Assembly (NCBI GenBank): GCA_028565635.1
Contig: JAOXYB010096826.1
Span: forward strand, 1 to 15,595
Direction of reading: 5' to 3'
Source of the DNA: Phoronis ovalis
Taxonomy: Eukaryota > Phoronida > Phoronidae
DNA: 15,595 bases
Notes under the pieces: model-generated
What the model was told of the DNA's origin: nothing
Databases searched by the model: none
The model's input: only the letters and a program-made list of their open reading frames with translations
Shown here: one piece after another, positions 1 through 8,964 of the stretch
Layout: every line of letters starts with the position of its first letter
Numbering within the stretch: position 1 is the first letter of the stretch
Position numbers and translations under genes: made by a program

Positions 1-901
1 TATATATGTGTTATATATAGGGGTGCATTTCTTACTGGCTAAATATTTTGGTACTGATAAAATATTTTGATTACTGGTTAAAGACAATAGTCAATTAACA
101 AATTTTAAAAATTAAAGTTGAAATCTTATCCCCCAAAAGGCACCAAGTTCAGTCTAGGCTATTAGCATTGTCATTAGTGAAGTTACACCAGAAATGTGTC
201 TTCCACCAATTTTAATCTATTCTCAAAATTTGATTAGAACAATAACGTTATCATTCTAACACAAATTTAAATTAACACTAATATTTTATATTCATGTACG
301 GAAATTGAAACTTTTTTATAGGCAATTCATTTGAGGAAATGCAATTATTTTAACTTACAGGGTTATGTGTAAGTTAATATAATTTCTCTCAGGGGAATAC
401 AGATTGTAAAACAGTCTGAGTCACGATTTGAAACAAGTCATGCACAACACAGTGAGTCACTTCTTACAGTCGAAAATAATCAAGTTATTTTGCAATATAA
501 ATAAATGTAGCCAACACATCAAATGCAACATAAGAATCAAATGAACCAAAAAAACTTTTAGGATTGAAAATAGTAGCATTACTAAATAAATGTGATACAC
601 CAAAATACATGAGTTTTATTTTACATAATTTTCTGTATTTTTAAATTAAATAATTTAAGGCAATATGGGATTACAACTGCACAACCGAGAAGACTTTAAT
701 TTTAGTAGCAGAATCATACAACATTTTCAAGCCTTTATGATTCTGTATGGCAAAACAATTAACCTCAGTGCAAAAAAGATGATCAATAAATTAATTCCTA
801 ATATTTTTTATCAATGTCACAGGTTCACCATAAAAGTTTATTGTCAATAAACTATGCAAAGACTTTTTTGCAGAGGATATTAGTTCACCTGTCAAACTTA
901 C
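1..901 (-). other. EFR3: EFR3 intron 5 (partial)
   Basis: AT-rich sequence downstream of the exon 5 donor. I read both strands for the next EFR3 segment and for transposon motifs and saw neither. A 61-codon open frame at 665-850 on the plus strand has a composition typical of AT-rich noncoding DNA. Confidence 0.75.
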
Positions 902-1042
902 CCACTGGCATCTTGCATGTTAAACAACAGTGAAGGCACAATTTTATCCATGTGAGACTGTTCCCATATATTCATTAGTAATTCATCGCTGACAGTCTTC
1001 CTTACAACTCCTTGAATGCCCCGAAGACCTCCAACTCGAATT
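902..1042 (-). CDS. EFR3: EFR3 exon 5 (last exon visible)
   Basis: 141 nt. The acceptor is TTTTCTTGTCGTAG; the donor is GG|GTAAGTTTG at 901. It encodes IRVGGLRGIQGVVRKTVSDE, then IWEQSHMDKIVPSLLFNMQ, residues about 159-204, closely matching the family. It ends in phase 2. The next exon (a variable linker, then the ENCFREL-like region of vertebrate EFR3) was not found in bases 1-901, so it must lie outside the window. Confidence 0.95.
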
Positions 1043-4000
1043 CTACGACAAGAAAATGTGCGAAGAATACAATTCCAGATTTCACAAGAAATCATTCTAA
1101 TTGATGTACTGTGTGTAAAAACCAGAGTCACATTTTTGCAGCTCACAGAGCTAGTGCTACTGTTTTCTATGCAAGCTATCATATCCTCAGATAAGAACGG
1201 ATGTCATTTACTAATCAATAGTATCTGTTATTATTACATTAGACTAATAATTGCAGTCTATAAATAAGCAAAATACATGGACATATTGTATCATGCAGGA
1301 TATTTACTGTTGTTGCAATAAATAAGATATTCATTAAAAAAAATGGCTGCCACTCTGGGACCAAAATGTTGCTTATTTTACAAATTTTGATATCCTATCC
1401 TGTAATGGAGGCAAGAGATTTTTAGTTTAATGTGCAATTTTTCCATTATAAAAACTACTGAAACTGAATGAATCTTCAGGACGATTTCGTTTTTTACCAT
1501 ATCCAAAATCAGTAAATGTATTGCTTTTAAATTTACATACTTCCATATTTAAAGGAAATTTGCATTCACCAAAATCCCTCATAGTTTTTCTAGCTGTTAG
1601 TGATTCTATTCTGATTATAATCGGTTGACACTTACTTTGTCTGCCATTCCCCTTGTGTGTTGCTGCTATGGCACATAGAGCTAAATTTTGAGACAAAAAA
1701 ATCATAGCGCCTATGGTACGAAGGTGTATCTTCTTCAATGTTTGAGAATTTAACAAACTGAAAATGACAATATAGAGGAAATAATTCCATACAATTTTAA
1801 GTTCATTGCCTCAGAATAATTGTCAAAATTAAGGTGGAAAATAATGATTTTCATGTACACAAATAAAGTGAACAAATATGATGCAAAGAAGTTTTTAGCT
1901 TAGAGCAAGCAGAACAGATGTCACAGATGTAAAGAGTGCAGAGTAGTACAACTAAAAACGCTGCAGTACTTTCAATTTGAAAAGCACATTCACACTGTCC
2001 TTTTGTATTTACAAACATACTTTTGTGAATTTTTGACTTGTCATGTTTGCCAAATAAGAAATATTTAATTTTCATGATGGTTGTTTGCAGCTCCATTAAT
2101 GTTATATTCAATTGAAGATTGGCCAAATAATACAACAATAATCCAGCTAAATTTAACAAAAGTATGCTTATTTGGGATACTTTCAGGACACTTGCCAAAG
2201 AATTTATTATTGCAACAAAAAAATTTTAAACCTTAAATGTAAACAAATGTCTTACAGGCACTTATTCTATTTTGAACCTGTCTATGTCTATACAAAAATA
2301 AATTCACTATATTGCAAGAATTAATTTTTTGTGAATATAAATTGATTTACCCAAGTGTTCAAATTATTACCACGAAGCAAAATCGGTGGAAATGTCTCTA
2401 GCGTTATAACCTATTCTCGGTCAAAAAATGGCACAGTTAAAATTTCTACAACCTGATTGGCTAACTCTGGAATATTCCGATGGCTGGCGCCTCTTAGCAG
2501 ATAAAGTTTGGGCCGACTTTATAGATAATACAACATAGAACAGGTGCCTTTAAGATTTGTTTCAACACAAACTTTGCTCTCTTTAGCAAACTTGTATGTT
2601 GTTACACAATCATTTATAACTGAGTCAGGGCTACTGTCGATTTGTAATAATAATTTTTGAAAAATATAAGTATGTTTAATGTTGAAACAAAAATGAAGTG
2701 ACAGTACTTCAAAAGTGTTCCTAGTCTGTCTACAGGCTAAGGAAGGACTAATTATATAAGGATTTAATATATTGATAGTTGACAATTTTGATAATTTTAC
2801 TCATATTTCGTCATTTATAACTTACAGTACTATTAATAAATTGATCATTATTAGTAATGAAAACAGAAATATATAAAATTGGAATTTTGGTTTCAAACTA
2901 TCAACATTTAAATATGACAAATTAAGTTACCCAGTTGAAAAATTATAATTTATCATCACTTTAAGCAATTTGAGTAAAAAAAAAATTAACAATCACATTA
3001 GCAATTTGCGTAAAAAAAACGTTCAATGATACAAACTTCATTATTCAGACTGAGTCCAGTCTAAAGTGTTCTTTATTTCGTATTACCCTGCATATCATTA
3101 TTTCATCAGTCAATATTATTTGCAAAATTCAAATATGTTAGAAAGCAAACTCAACTAGGACTCACTGAATTAGTGGCTAAAACTTGTAATGAAGGATCAT
3201 CACACTCCAGAAGTTTTTGAATCATTTTCAAATAGAATTCCACAAACAGATTTAATGTTTGTGCGTGACATGCTGCCAGCAACTGATCCATCGCTTCCAT
3301 TGCAATACATACATATCTGAAAAAAGTAAGCAACTGGCACATTAGCCACACCATTTGAAACATTTTAGTGCTATATGCTTTTTCTTAAATTCTTCAACAT
3401 CATGTAAAATAGCTGATAACTGTTGTAATGACTTCAGAGAAACACCTACTTTGCCAAACCGTAACTTTACACTCTGATTAAAACCTTATGGCAGAAAAAA
3501 AATAATAATAAAGGCACTAATTGGAGGTTCTAGAGTGCATGGGTCAAATAAACGAGTCAACGCACCACTTCAAAGACATAATTAGTGTGAAATAGTGTAA
3601 TTACAGTGCATTTAAATATTATAGTCTTTTCTGACATACTTGAACTGCATGACTGAGAATTAACATGTGAATTACTGTGTTTATACCTACCCAATTCTAT
3701 GTCTAGATAAATCTCTTGATAGTTTCTGTGCTAAATAATCACCGATTCGATCAAGTTTTTCTGGTGCAGACAGCGCATAGTATGCTAATTTATCCATATT
3801 GTTACGCACCAAGCCATCTTCAGGTACGGCTGGGAAAATACTGTCCACAAGACGTTTCCACCTTGGTCTCAGAGATCCACAGCAACCTAAACAAACAACA
3901 ATAACAATATTGCAACATGTACTTTTCAACTTCAATTACTCCAGTTATTAAAAAAATGGCAACCTTCTTTGCTTTCATTATTGTGATCATAGCCTTACAC

Positions 4001-7000
4001 ATATTTTTATTGCATGATTATGCTGTGACTTACAGAAATGTATTCATATGATCATATATTCTGCTGCACCTTTTTAACATGTCACACAATTAATCACAAC
4101 ATCAACCAAAACATGATAAATTAAATTTGTTTGTCAGCTACCCTAGTCACGCTTTTCCTTGCTGTTAACCTGATAGCCACACCAATAGCTGTATTGTGTA
4201 TTTTGTAGGTAAATGTGATAACTTTGTATATTCATTCTTGTATACATCTAGTGTTAATAAGGAACATTGGCTATGTTACAACCTGTATTTCTTACATAAT
4301 TCTTGCTATGTTTAATTGTTTGCCAGGTAATGCAAATTTATATACAAATGCATTTTATATACTTTTAATCTCCCCGTCAACTCGTTAACCACAGATGACA
4401 TGTGTCTAAGCTGTACATTTTGTAGGCTTCTAGATAATGAATAAACACACATAACATAAAGCAGAAGAAGTCTGAACTATTCCAAACCTGCCAGACATAA
4501 CTATCACTGTATCTGTAGTCCTGAAACAACTAACAAACATCAATACTAATAAGACAATTGGACCAGACCTGATTCCTAATAAGATCTTAAGGATGGCAGC
4601 TGAAGAATTTGCACCTGTACTTACCTTCATCTTCAACCAGTCATTGTCTACTGGAGAGCTCCCCCAAAGATTGGCTTTCCGACAACATAACTGCTGTGTT
4701 TAAGAATGGTGACCATTTACACTGTTTATCTACAGACCTGTCTCACTACAAGCATTAGTTGCAAAATCCTAGAACACATCCTTTTCACAAATATCATGAA
4801 TCATCTGATACCAGCATGGATTCCGCAAAAAAACACATTTATCCTAAACTTGATTAATACAGACAGTAGAAGACCTTGCTAAAAATTCTGATAAAAACCT
4901 TCAAACCAATATCATCATAATAGATTAAAGCATTTGATATTGTTCCACATCAGAGACTTCTTCATAAATTAGACATACAGTATATTGAATCAGATACATG
5001 TATGTCACATGGAAATGGATAAGAACATGATTAACAAAAAGATCTCAGAAAGTGGTAGTTGATGGAAATGAATCTGATGACTGCAGGTGACTGCTTATTA
5101 TATAGAACAATTAAAACATCAAGCATTAGCAATCGCTAGGTACAGTAGGCAGATAGATGCAAATGAGCTTCAACGCAAAGAAATGTTATACCCTATGAAC
5201 AACTAGATCATCCAATGTTACCTTATCTGACTACACAAAGAAGACAACTACTACAACCCTCATCTAGGTGTAGAAATAAGTCATTACAGCCAAAGCAGTC
5301 AAAATTCTCAAACTTATTAGAAATTTATTTATGTTCCACAGACATAAAATCTAAAGCTTCTCTTGCAATGGTTCATCCACATCTTGAATATGTATCAGTT
5401 GTATCAGTATGGAACTCACATGGGCTTGCATGGATTATAAAAGAAACTGAAAAGATCCAAAGAGCAGCACAATTTGCTTTGAATGATTACCACAGATATT
5501 GAGATGTAAGAACAATGCAAAAACAACTAGAGTGGAACTCTGCAACAATAACGTGGTGTTTCAAGACTCTCCAGTCCTCTACCATGTTTAAAACCGTTAA
5601 TGGCCAGACAGCAATAGAACTACATCAGTATACTTAGCCAGTGTGAATCGGAGAACTGGATCCAGAAATTACAACCAAGACAGTATACCCACATAGTTTT
5701 TCTTGAATACTATTAGTCAGTGCATTAACATCTACCATCAGATATTTAACAGCCTCTCGAAGTATCCTTTAGTTACCGGTTTTTTGACCACCTAAGACTT
5801 GAAGCTCAGTTGCACAACAATAAACAAATAAAACAAAGAACTGATTTTATTGTTACTTTTATCCATACATGTACTCAAATGTTCTTACATGATGAAGTGT
5901 AAAACATCAGTAAATTGCATAGTTTTGCCTTTTAAAATGTAACAACAATTTTCAAAGGGGGTCATGAATTTTTTGGCACCACCCAGTGAGGGGTAAATTT
6001 TCCAAGGTGGTCACAACTTTTTAACATGTACTTTGGCAGAATTTGCTGGCTCCCTAGGTCACAATTAATGAACATTCCCTAAGTTGCAAGTTCAACTGGA
6101 TGCACCTTTTAGTAAAAGCCTTGCTGTGGTCATGTATATAGTCTGCTGAAATGGTTATATGGGGGGGGGGGGGGGTATATGATCCTGAGATTTTTTGGTA
6201 TATTAAAAGATATGATATGATTAAATTAAGGTGTCCAAAGTAATACTTTTTTGGAAAGAATTTTTTAATCTTTCCTCACTGATGCCACGACTTCTCAGAA
6301 AACCTAATTTTTGTACGCTTCAGGCAGTTTTGAATCAATTATAATTTACCAATATATCAATTCACAAACTCATAATATGCTTACAGTTTCTGAGATTTTT
6401 AACATGCTTTCAGACTAAAAGTATATAATCTTTATATATTTATTGACTTAATCATGAGATATGTGGTACTGATTTTTACATGTTCGCTCTGCAATCAATG
6501 TCTTCAGGTTCAGGAATGTTTTCTGTGTGTAGGTGTGTGATGTTCCTTTTTATTGTAATTTAAGTAAAACATTTATAAGACTTGTAAAATGATTGCTTTT
6601 GTCTAATAACAAGCATTATAGTGTAAAGCATACTTTACAGAGATCCAACCAACAATTTTTTATGAGGGAGAATTTTTTTTGGGTTTGGTGAGTGAGATTG
6701 CCGAGCCACGCCGTGCTCGATCTTGGTCGAACATGGGGATGTGGGAGGGGGATCATTCCCTCAGGCAGGGGGTGTCTGAGGAGCCTCCCTAAGAAAATTC
6801 AAATTTTTATTGCTTTTCCCTGCTCTCTGATACTCTTTTTGGACATAATTTGAACATAGATTGTATCAAAAAAAACTGTTAGTTTAATATCCTTGGTCTT
6901 TCAGAACAGAGACAGGAGCAAAAATTTGACAATAAAAGACTGCCCATTTATGGGAGATGTTCAATATGTATCTTTATGCGTTGAAGTATGTGAAAGAAAA

Positions 7001-8812
7001 GGCAATAATAAATTATACTGAGCTTAATGATTAATATATAAACTGATGAAAGATATATATATGAAATAAATTAAATACAAAATAATGCTACGTAGCTCAA
7101 AATAATACTAATCCATATCATCGCTACTCCCGACAGCCACAATACCCGGGGTACTCAAGGTTTTTTGACTACAAGGATGTGCTGCGGAACCCAATCCAAA
7201 ATTTTAGCTTGTGGTAGCAAACCCAATCCAAATTTTTTGAAATTTTACGATAGCAATCCAAATTTTGTGAAATATAAGGGTAGTAATCCAAATTGGATTG
7301 CTACCCTTATATTTCAAAACATTTGGATTGGGTTTGCTACCACATTGTACCACAAGCTAAAATTTTGGATTGGGTTAGGCGGCACATCCCGGTAATCAAA
7401 AAACCATGAGGACCCCCCCCCGGGCATGCATTCACCGTCCACGCAAAAGGTATACATTCCAATCAATACTCGTCTCAACACCATCTGCAAGTGCTCAATT
7501 AATAGTTAATATAAATGTTCGTGTTAATGTCGTAGGTAAGAAACATTTACGAACGGCTTTGTGAAACTGGCGTACGAAGATTTGTCTTTCGTACGAATTT
7601 CGTGAACGGTATGTCCCGGGCGGTATGTATGTGTAAATATACGAATTCTTTGTGATACTGGATCCTGATTTCGCCTTGAAGTTTCACCCGTTTCATTTAA
7701 TATTATAATAATAAATAAATTATATTAGTGATTATTAGTCTCAGATTTGTCATATCACATTAATGATTATACTTACCAGCTGTCATTGTTTATGACTCCT
7801 GGTATTCTGCAAACCTGTATCTGGACGACAAATCATCAAATGACTCTTAAATTAACGCAACAAATACGTACATTTTGCACGGTACACAGAAAAAAATTGT
7901 TTTTTATAGACAGGAAATATTGGCACCTAGTGAAAATAACTAGGGTAATAGAGTTGATAGAAGACTGTCGTTGTAATGATATCCCCGTGATATCCTAAAC
8001 TAACTATTAGCGACACCAAGCGAGTGAAATAACCATCTTATTCCCGGCCCGGGTCTTATTCTCCGAATTATATAACTGATATTAAAAAAGACAAGAGCCA
8101 GCGTAATTCATTTTCTGACAGTATGTTACCTTAAATAAATATTTTCTAACAAATCCAAAGAGCAGCAAAAACACTGATTATCGCGTGCACTGAGGTTCTT
8201 TTGGTGTTTTTTTATTTCCCCCTGCTTTTGTGGTATTTAATAATCTAGTTAACCTAGATATATAAAACTTTAAGGTCTGATATCAATCGTTCGAAACAGT
8301 AATTAGACTGTAAAAAATTAGCAGAAAACAAAATATATCAGGAAATGTTTCTATAACATTTGAAAGGCATGACATGTATCCGTATTTTATAGATATAGTG
8401 TATACATTTAATTTTAGAATTCTAGGCTAATCGTACAGAATTTTCGCCATTTTGTGCTTTGCCGAGATATAAATTCTGCTACTGATTACGTTTGGTACGG
8501 AGTTGAGAGTAAAAAATGATATCTAAATTAGACTCAAGCGAAGGAGAAAAACATATCAAAAAATGCATACCCCTAGATTTTTTTTAATGCGAAAAATGTG
8601 ATTTTCACGGAAAAAACACAATTTGAACTCGCCGTTAATAATACGCCATGGCGTTAATCGAAAAAAATGGGCGCCACGAATTAACCAAATATCTTTATCT
8701 TTAAACAAAATAGATTTTTTTCAAATACTTTAAGCCACTTTAAAGCGGTGAACATTTTCAAACACTCCCTAACGTACAACGCAATTCAGAAAAATTCAAC
8801 ATCCTTACCCAT
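902..8812 (-). CDS. EFR3: EFR3 homologue (PI4KA membrane anchor), 5' part, five coding exons
   Basis: Joined CDS, minus strand: 8812-8809 (probable), 3886-3691, 3316-3166, 1757-1636, 1042-902; 3' end off the left edge. Splicing gives about 204 residues collinear with animal EFR3 (Drosophila rolling blackout): LRPRWKRLVD, the SAPEKLDRIGDYL block, a CIAMEAMDQLL/ACHAQ/NLFVE block, NIEEDTPSYHRRYDFFVS, and GLRGIQGVVRKTVSDEL followed by HMDKIVPSLLFNMQ. Intron phases are 1, 2, 0, 2, 2 and every junction is GT-AG. In known family members EFR3 is a helical-repeat protein, palmitoylated on N-terminal cysteines, that holds PI4KA with TTC7 and FAM126 at the plasma membrane. The Cys pair at the start of exon 2 fits that. 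Animal EFR3 is usually about 800 residues, so about a quarter is visible. The family call is very secure; only the first exon is uncertain. Confidence 0.93.
1043..1635 (-). other. EFR3: EFR3 intron 4
   Basis: 593 bp between the donor GTAAGTG (1635) and the acceptor TCGTAG (1044-1043). No repeat, RNA gene or coding signal recognised. Confidence 0.9.
1636..1757 (-). CDS. EFR3: EFR3 exon 4
   Basis: 122 nt. The acceptor is CATTTTCAG (AG at 1759-1758); the donor is AA|GTAAGTG at 1635. It encodes FVKFSNIEEDTPSYHRRYDF and the following FVSKFSSMCHSS, near-identical to the family signature, then a short variable stretch (NTQGEWQT). It ends in phase 2, and the split AA|A codon gives Lys. A longer open frame covers the same bases in another register and carries no family similarity. 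Confidence 0.95.
1758..3165 (-). other. EFR3: EFR3 intron 3
   Basis: 1408 bp between the donor GTGAGTCC (3165) and the acceptor TTTTCAG (1758). Mostly AT-rich. A pocket with more CpG at about 2385-2525 contains GATTGGCT, a reverse CCAAT box. An 88-codon minus-strand open frame (2519-2785) was examined and not assigned. Confidence 0.85.
3166..3316 (-). CDS. EFR3: EFR3 exon 3
   Basis: 151 nt. The acceptor is CTTACTTTTTTCAG; the donor is TCA|GTGAGT at 3165. One base completes the Gly codon left by exon 2, then 50 codons follow: YVCIAMEAMDQLL, ACHAQTLNLFVE, KLLE and LATNS. It ends in phase 0, so the next exon continues directly with Phe-Val, as in other animals. This is part of the N-terminal helical-repeat region. 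Confidence 0.95.
3317..3690 (-). other. EFR3: EFR3 intron 2
   Basis: 374 bp between the donor GTAGGTAT (3690) and the acceptor TTTTTTCAG (3317). Nothing else recognised inside. Confidence 0.9.
3691..3886 (-). CDS. EFR3: EFR3 exon 2
   Basis: 196 nt. The acceptor is a T-rich tract ending TTTAG at 3888-3887; the donor is GG|GTAGGTAT at 3690. It starts in phase 1 and ends in phase 2 (ATT GG|A). It encodes 64 full codons, residues 3-66 of the predicted protein, beginning with the Cys-Cys-Gly of the palmitoylation region and then LRPRWKRLVDSIFP, PEDGLV and APEKLDRIGDYL. These are the most conserved N-terminal EFR3 motifs. The open frame continues 5' of the acceptor, but that extension (Met at 3935) has no resemblance to the family and is intron. 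Confidence 0.95.
4440..5800 (+). pseudogene. Decayed non-LTR retrotransposon (CR1/L2/Jockey-like) reverse transcriptase
   Basis: Read across frames, the plus strand keeps landmarks of a LINE ORF2 reverse transcriptase in the right order: a TIGPDLIPNKIL block (about 4555), LTFIFNQSLSTGELP (about 4620), a fragment like VFKNGD (about 4700), KAFDIVPHQRLLHKLD (about 4930, the RT2 region), VVVDG (about 5055), CLLYRTIK (about 5093), SFNAKKCYTL (about 5165), then HPHLEY...VWNSHG...RAAQFALNDYHRY (5370-5502) and VNGQTAIELH (about 5595). Many stops and frameshifts interrupt it. The segment between VVVDG and CLLYRTIK lacks the usual SGVPQG...FADD block, so the catalytic aspartates are gone. The endonuclease and 5' end are absent. 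It is antisense to EFR3 within intron 1. The exact clade is unsure. Confidence 0.85.
5930..6110. repeat. Possible interspersed repeat with GGTCA...TTTTT motifs
   Basis: Two related segments lie close together: GGGGGTCATGAATTTTTTGG (about 5957) and GTGGTCACAACTTTTTAAC (about 6007), separated by a GC-richer stretch with GGCACCACCC. The short GC-rich and T-run structure looks like a degraded interspersed element, but no ends are visible. Confidence 0.3.
6161..6175 (+). repeat. Poly-G run, 15 bases
   Basis: Fifteen consecutive G between TTATAT and TATATG. It is an unusually long G homopolymer in AT-rich DNA, prone to length change and able to form a G-quadruplex-like structure. Its true length may be affected by sequencing. 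Confidence 0.9.
6690..6800. repeat. GC-rich palindromic interspersed repeat
   Basis: A GC-rich island in AT-rich intron. It contains nested inverted repeats: CCTCAGGCA (6759-6767) pairs with TGTCTGAGG (6773-6781) with one mismatch around a GGGGG loop, inside an outer GGGAGG (6743-6748) / CCTCCC (6784-6789) pair. A CGAGC/GCTCG pair lies near 6703-6719. It is followed by AAGAAAATTCAAATTTTTAT. It resembles short nonautonomous repeats common in marine invertebrates, but I cannot name a family. Confidence 0.45.
7145..7424. mobile_element. Foldback MITE with CCCGGGG ends
   Basis: A 280-bp near-complete inverted repeat. It begins CCCGGGGTACTCAAGG and its reverse complement begins CCCGGGGGGGGGTCCTCATGG; both then read GGTTTTTTGA, a GGATGTGC block, AACCCAATCCAAAATTTTAG and CTTGTGGTA. 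The arms meet at about 7292 with almost no loop, and the innermost 23 bp on each side (7269-7291 and 7293-7315) pair with one mismatch. The left arm has a roughly 30-bp internal periodicity of (C/T)AATCCAAA (7192, 7224, 7254, 7284). There is no coding capacity beyond a spurious open frame, and no clear target-site duplication, so the transposase family is unassigned. Confidence 0.75.
7549..7665. repeat. Short repeat with TACGAA palindromes
   Basis: CGTACGAAGA, a short loop, then TCTTTCGTACG (about 7571-7595) forms a hairpin with one bulged base. Flanking it, ACGAACGGCTTTGTGAAACTGG (about 7551) recurs as ACGAATTCTTTGTGATACTGG (about 7640). Clustered CpG in an AT-rich intron and this direct plus inverted symmetry suggest a degraded mobile element. 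Confidence 0.4.
8809..8812 (-). CDS. EFR3: EFR3 putative coding exon 1 (ATG G)
   Basis: Exon 2 starts two bases into a codon, so exon 1 must end one base into a codon. At 8812-8809 the minus strand reads ATGG followed by GTAAGG, a good donor. A is at -3 and G at +4, a favourable start context. Joining gives Met-Gly then CCGSLRPR, a length and Cys-rich start reasonable for EFR3. I found no better ATG-plus-donor pair, but a four-base coding exon can occur by chance and an exon elsewhere in 3.9-10 kb is possible. Transcript data would decide it. Confidence 0.45.
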
Positions 8813-8814
8813 CC

Positions 8815-8856
8815 TTACCAGCTTCTCTCGCGGAAACAGACTTTTAAAATAAACAT
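8815..8856 (-). other. Upstream ORF before the putative EFR3 start
   Basis: ATG at 8856 opens a 13-codon frame ending in TAA at 8817-8815, two bases before the putative EFR3 ATG at 8812. If the transcript includes this leader, the uORF could lower EFR3 translation or feed it by reinitiation. It cannot be the EFR3 start: it terminates, and splicing from its frame at the nearer GTAAGG gives the wrong phase. It depends on exon 1 being correct. Confidence 0.35.
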
Positions 8857-8964
8857 TGTAGAAATTGTGTATTAGTACTCACTGGGTCTAGGACATCTCG
8901 CCTGTAAGGCATATTCGAATTTACACTTTTAATTTTAATAGATTTTATGTTACGTATTAGACCA

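Larger units (their letters stand above)
3887..8808 (-). other. EFR3: EFR3 intron 1 (if exon 1 is at 8809-8812)
   Basis: About 4.9 kb, with its acceptor at 3887 certain and its donor GTAAGG at 8808 probable. It hosts an antisense LINE pseudogene, a hairpin MITE and several short palindromic repeats, listed separately. The stretches 3887-4430, 6200-6680, 6800-7140 and 7670-8800 show no gene. 8030-8680 has scattered CpG and short palindromes (GGCCCGGG-like at about 8046; ACGCCATGGCGT at about 8652). Confidence 0.5.

Noticed and set aside
1-901. Next EFR3 exon downstream of exon 5
   Set aside because: Minus-strand frames were read for the expected following segment and no similar stretch with splice sites was found.
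1427-1756. 109-codon minus-strand frame overlapping EFR3 exon 4
   Set aside because: It is in a different register from the conserved exon, which alone matches EFR3, and it runs through the exon 4 donor into intron.
2519-2785. 88-codon minus-strand ORF in EFR3 intron 3
   Set aside because: No recognisable domain, no good flanking splice sites seen, and EFR3 exons 3 and 4 join directly in phase 0 without it.
3887-3935. EFR3 translation starting at the Met at 3935, reading into exon 2
   Set aside because: The sequence before the TTTAG acceptor has no EFR3 similarity, and a pyrimidine-rich acceptor sits exactly where similarity begins.
7165-7395. 76-codon plus-strand ORF rich in Asn-Pro-Asn
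   Set aside because: It lies wholly inside the hairpin MITE, and its repeated motif comes from the CAATCCAAA unit.
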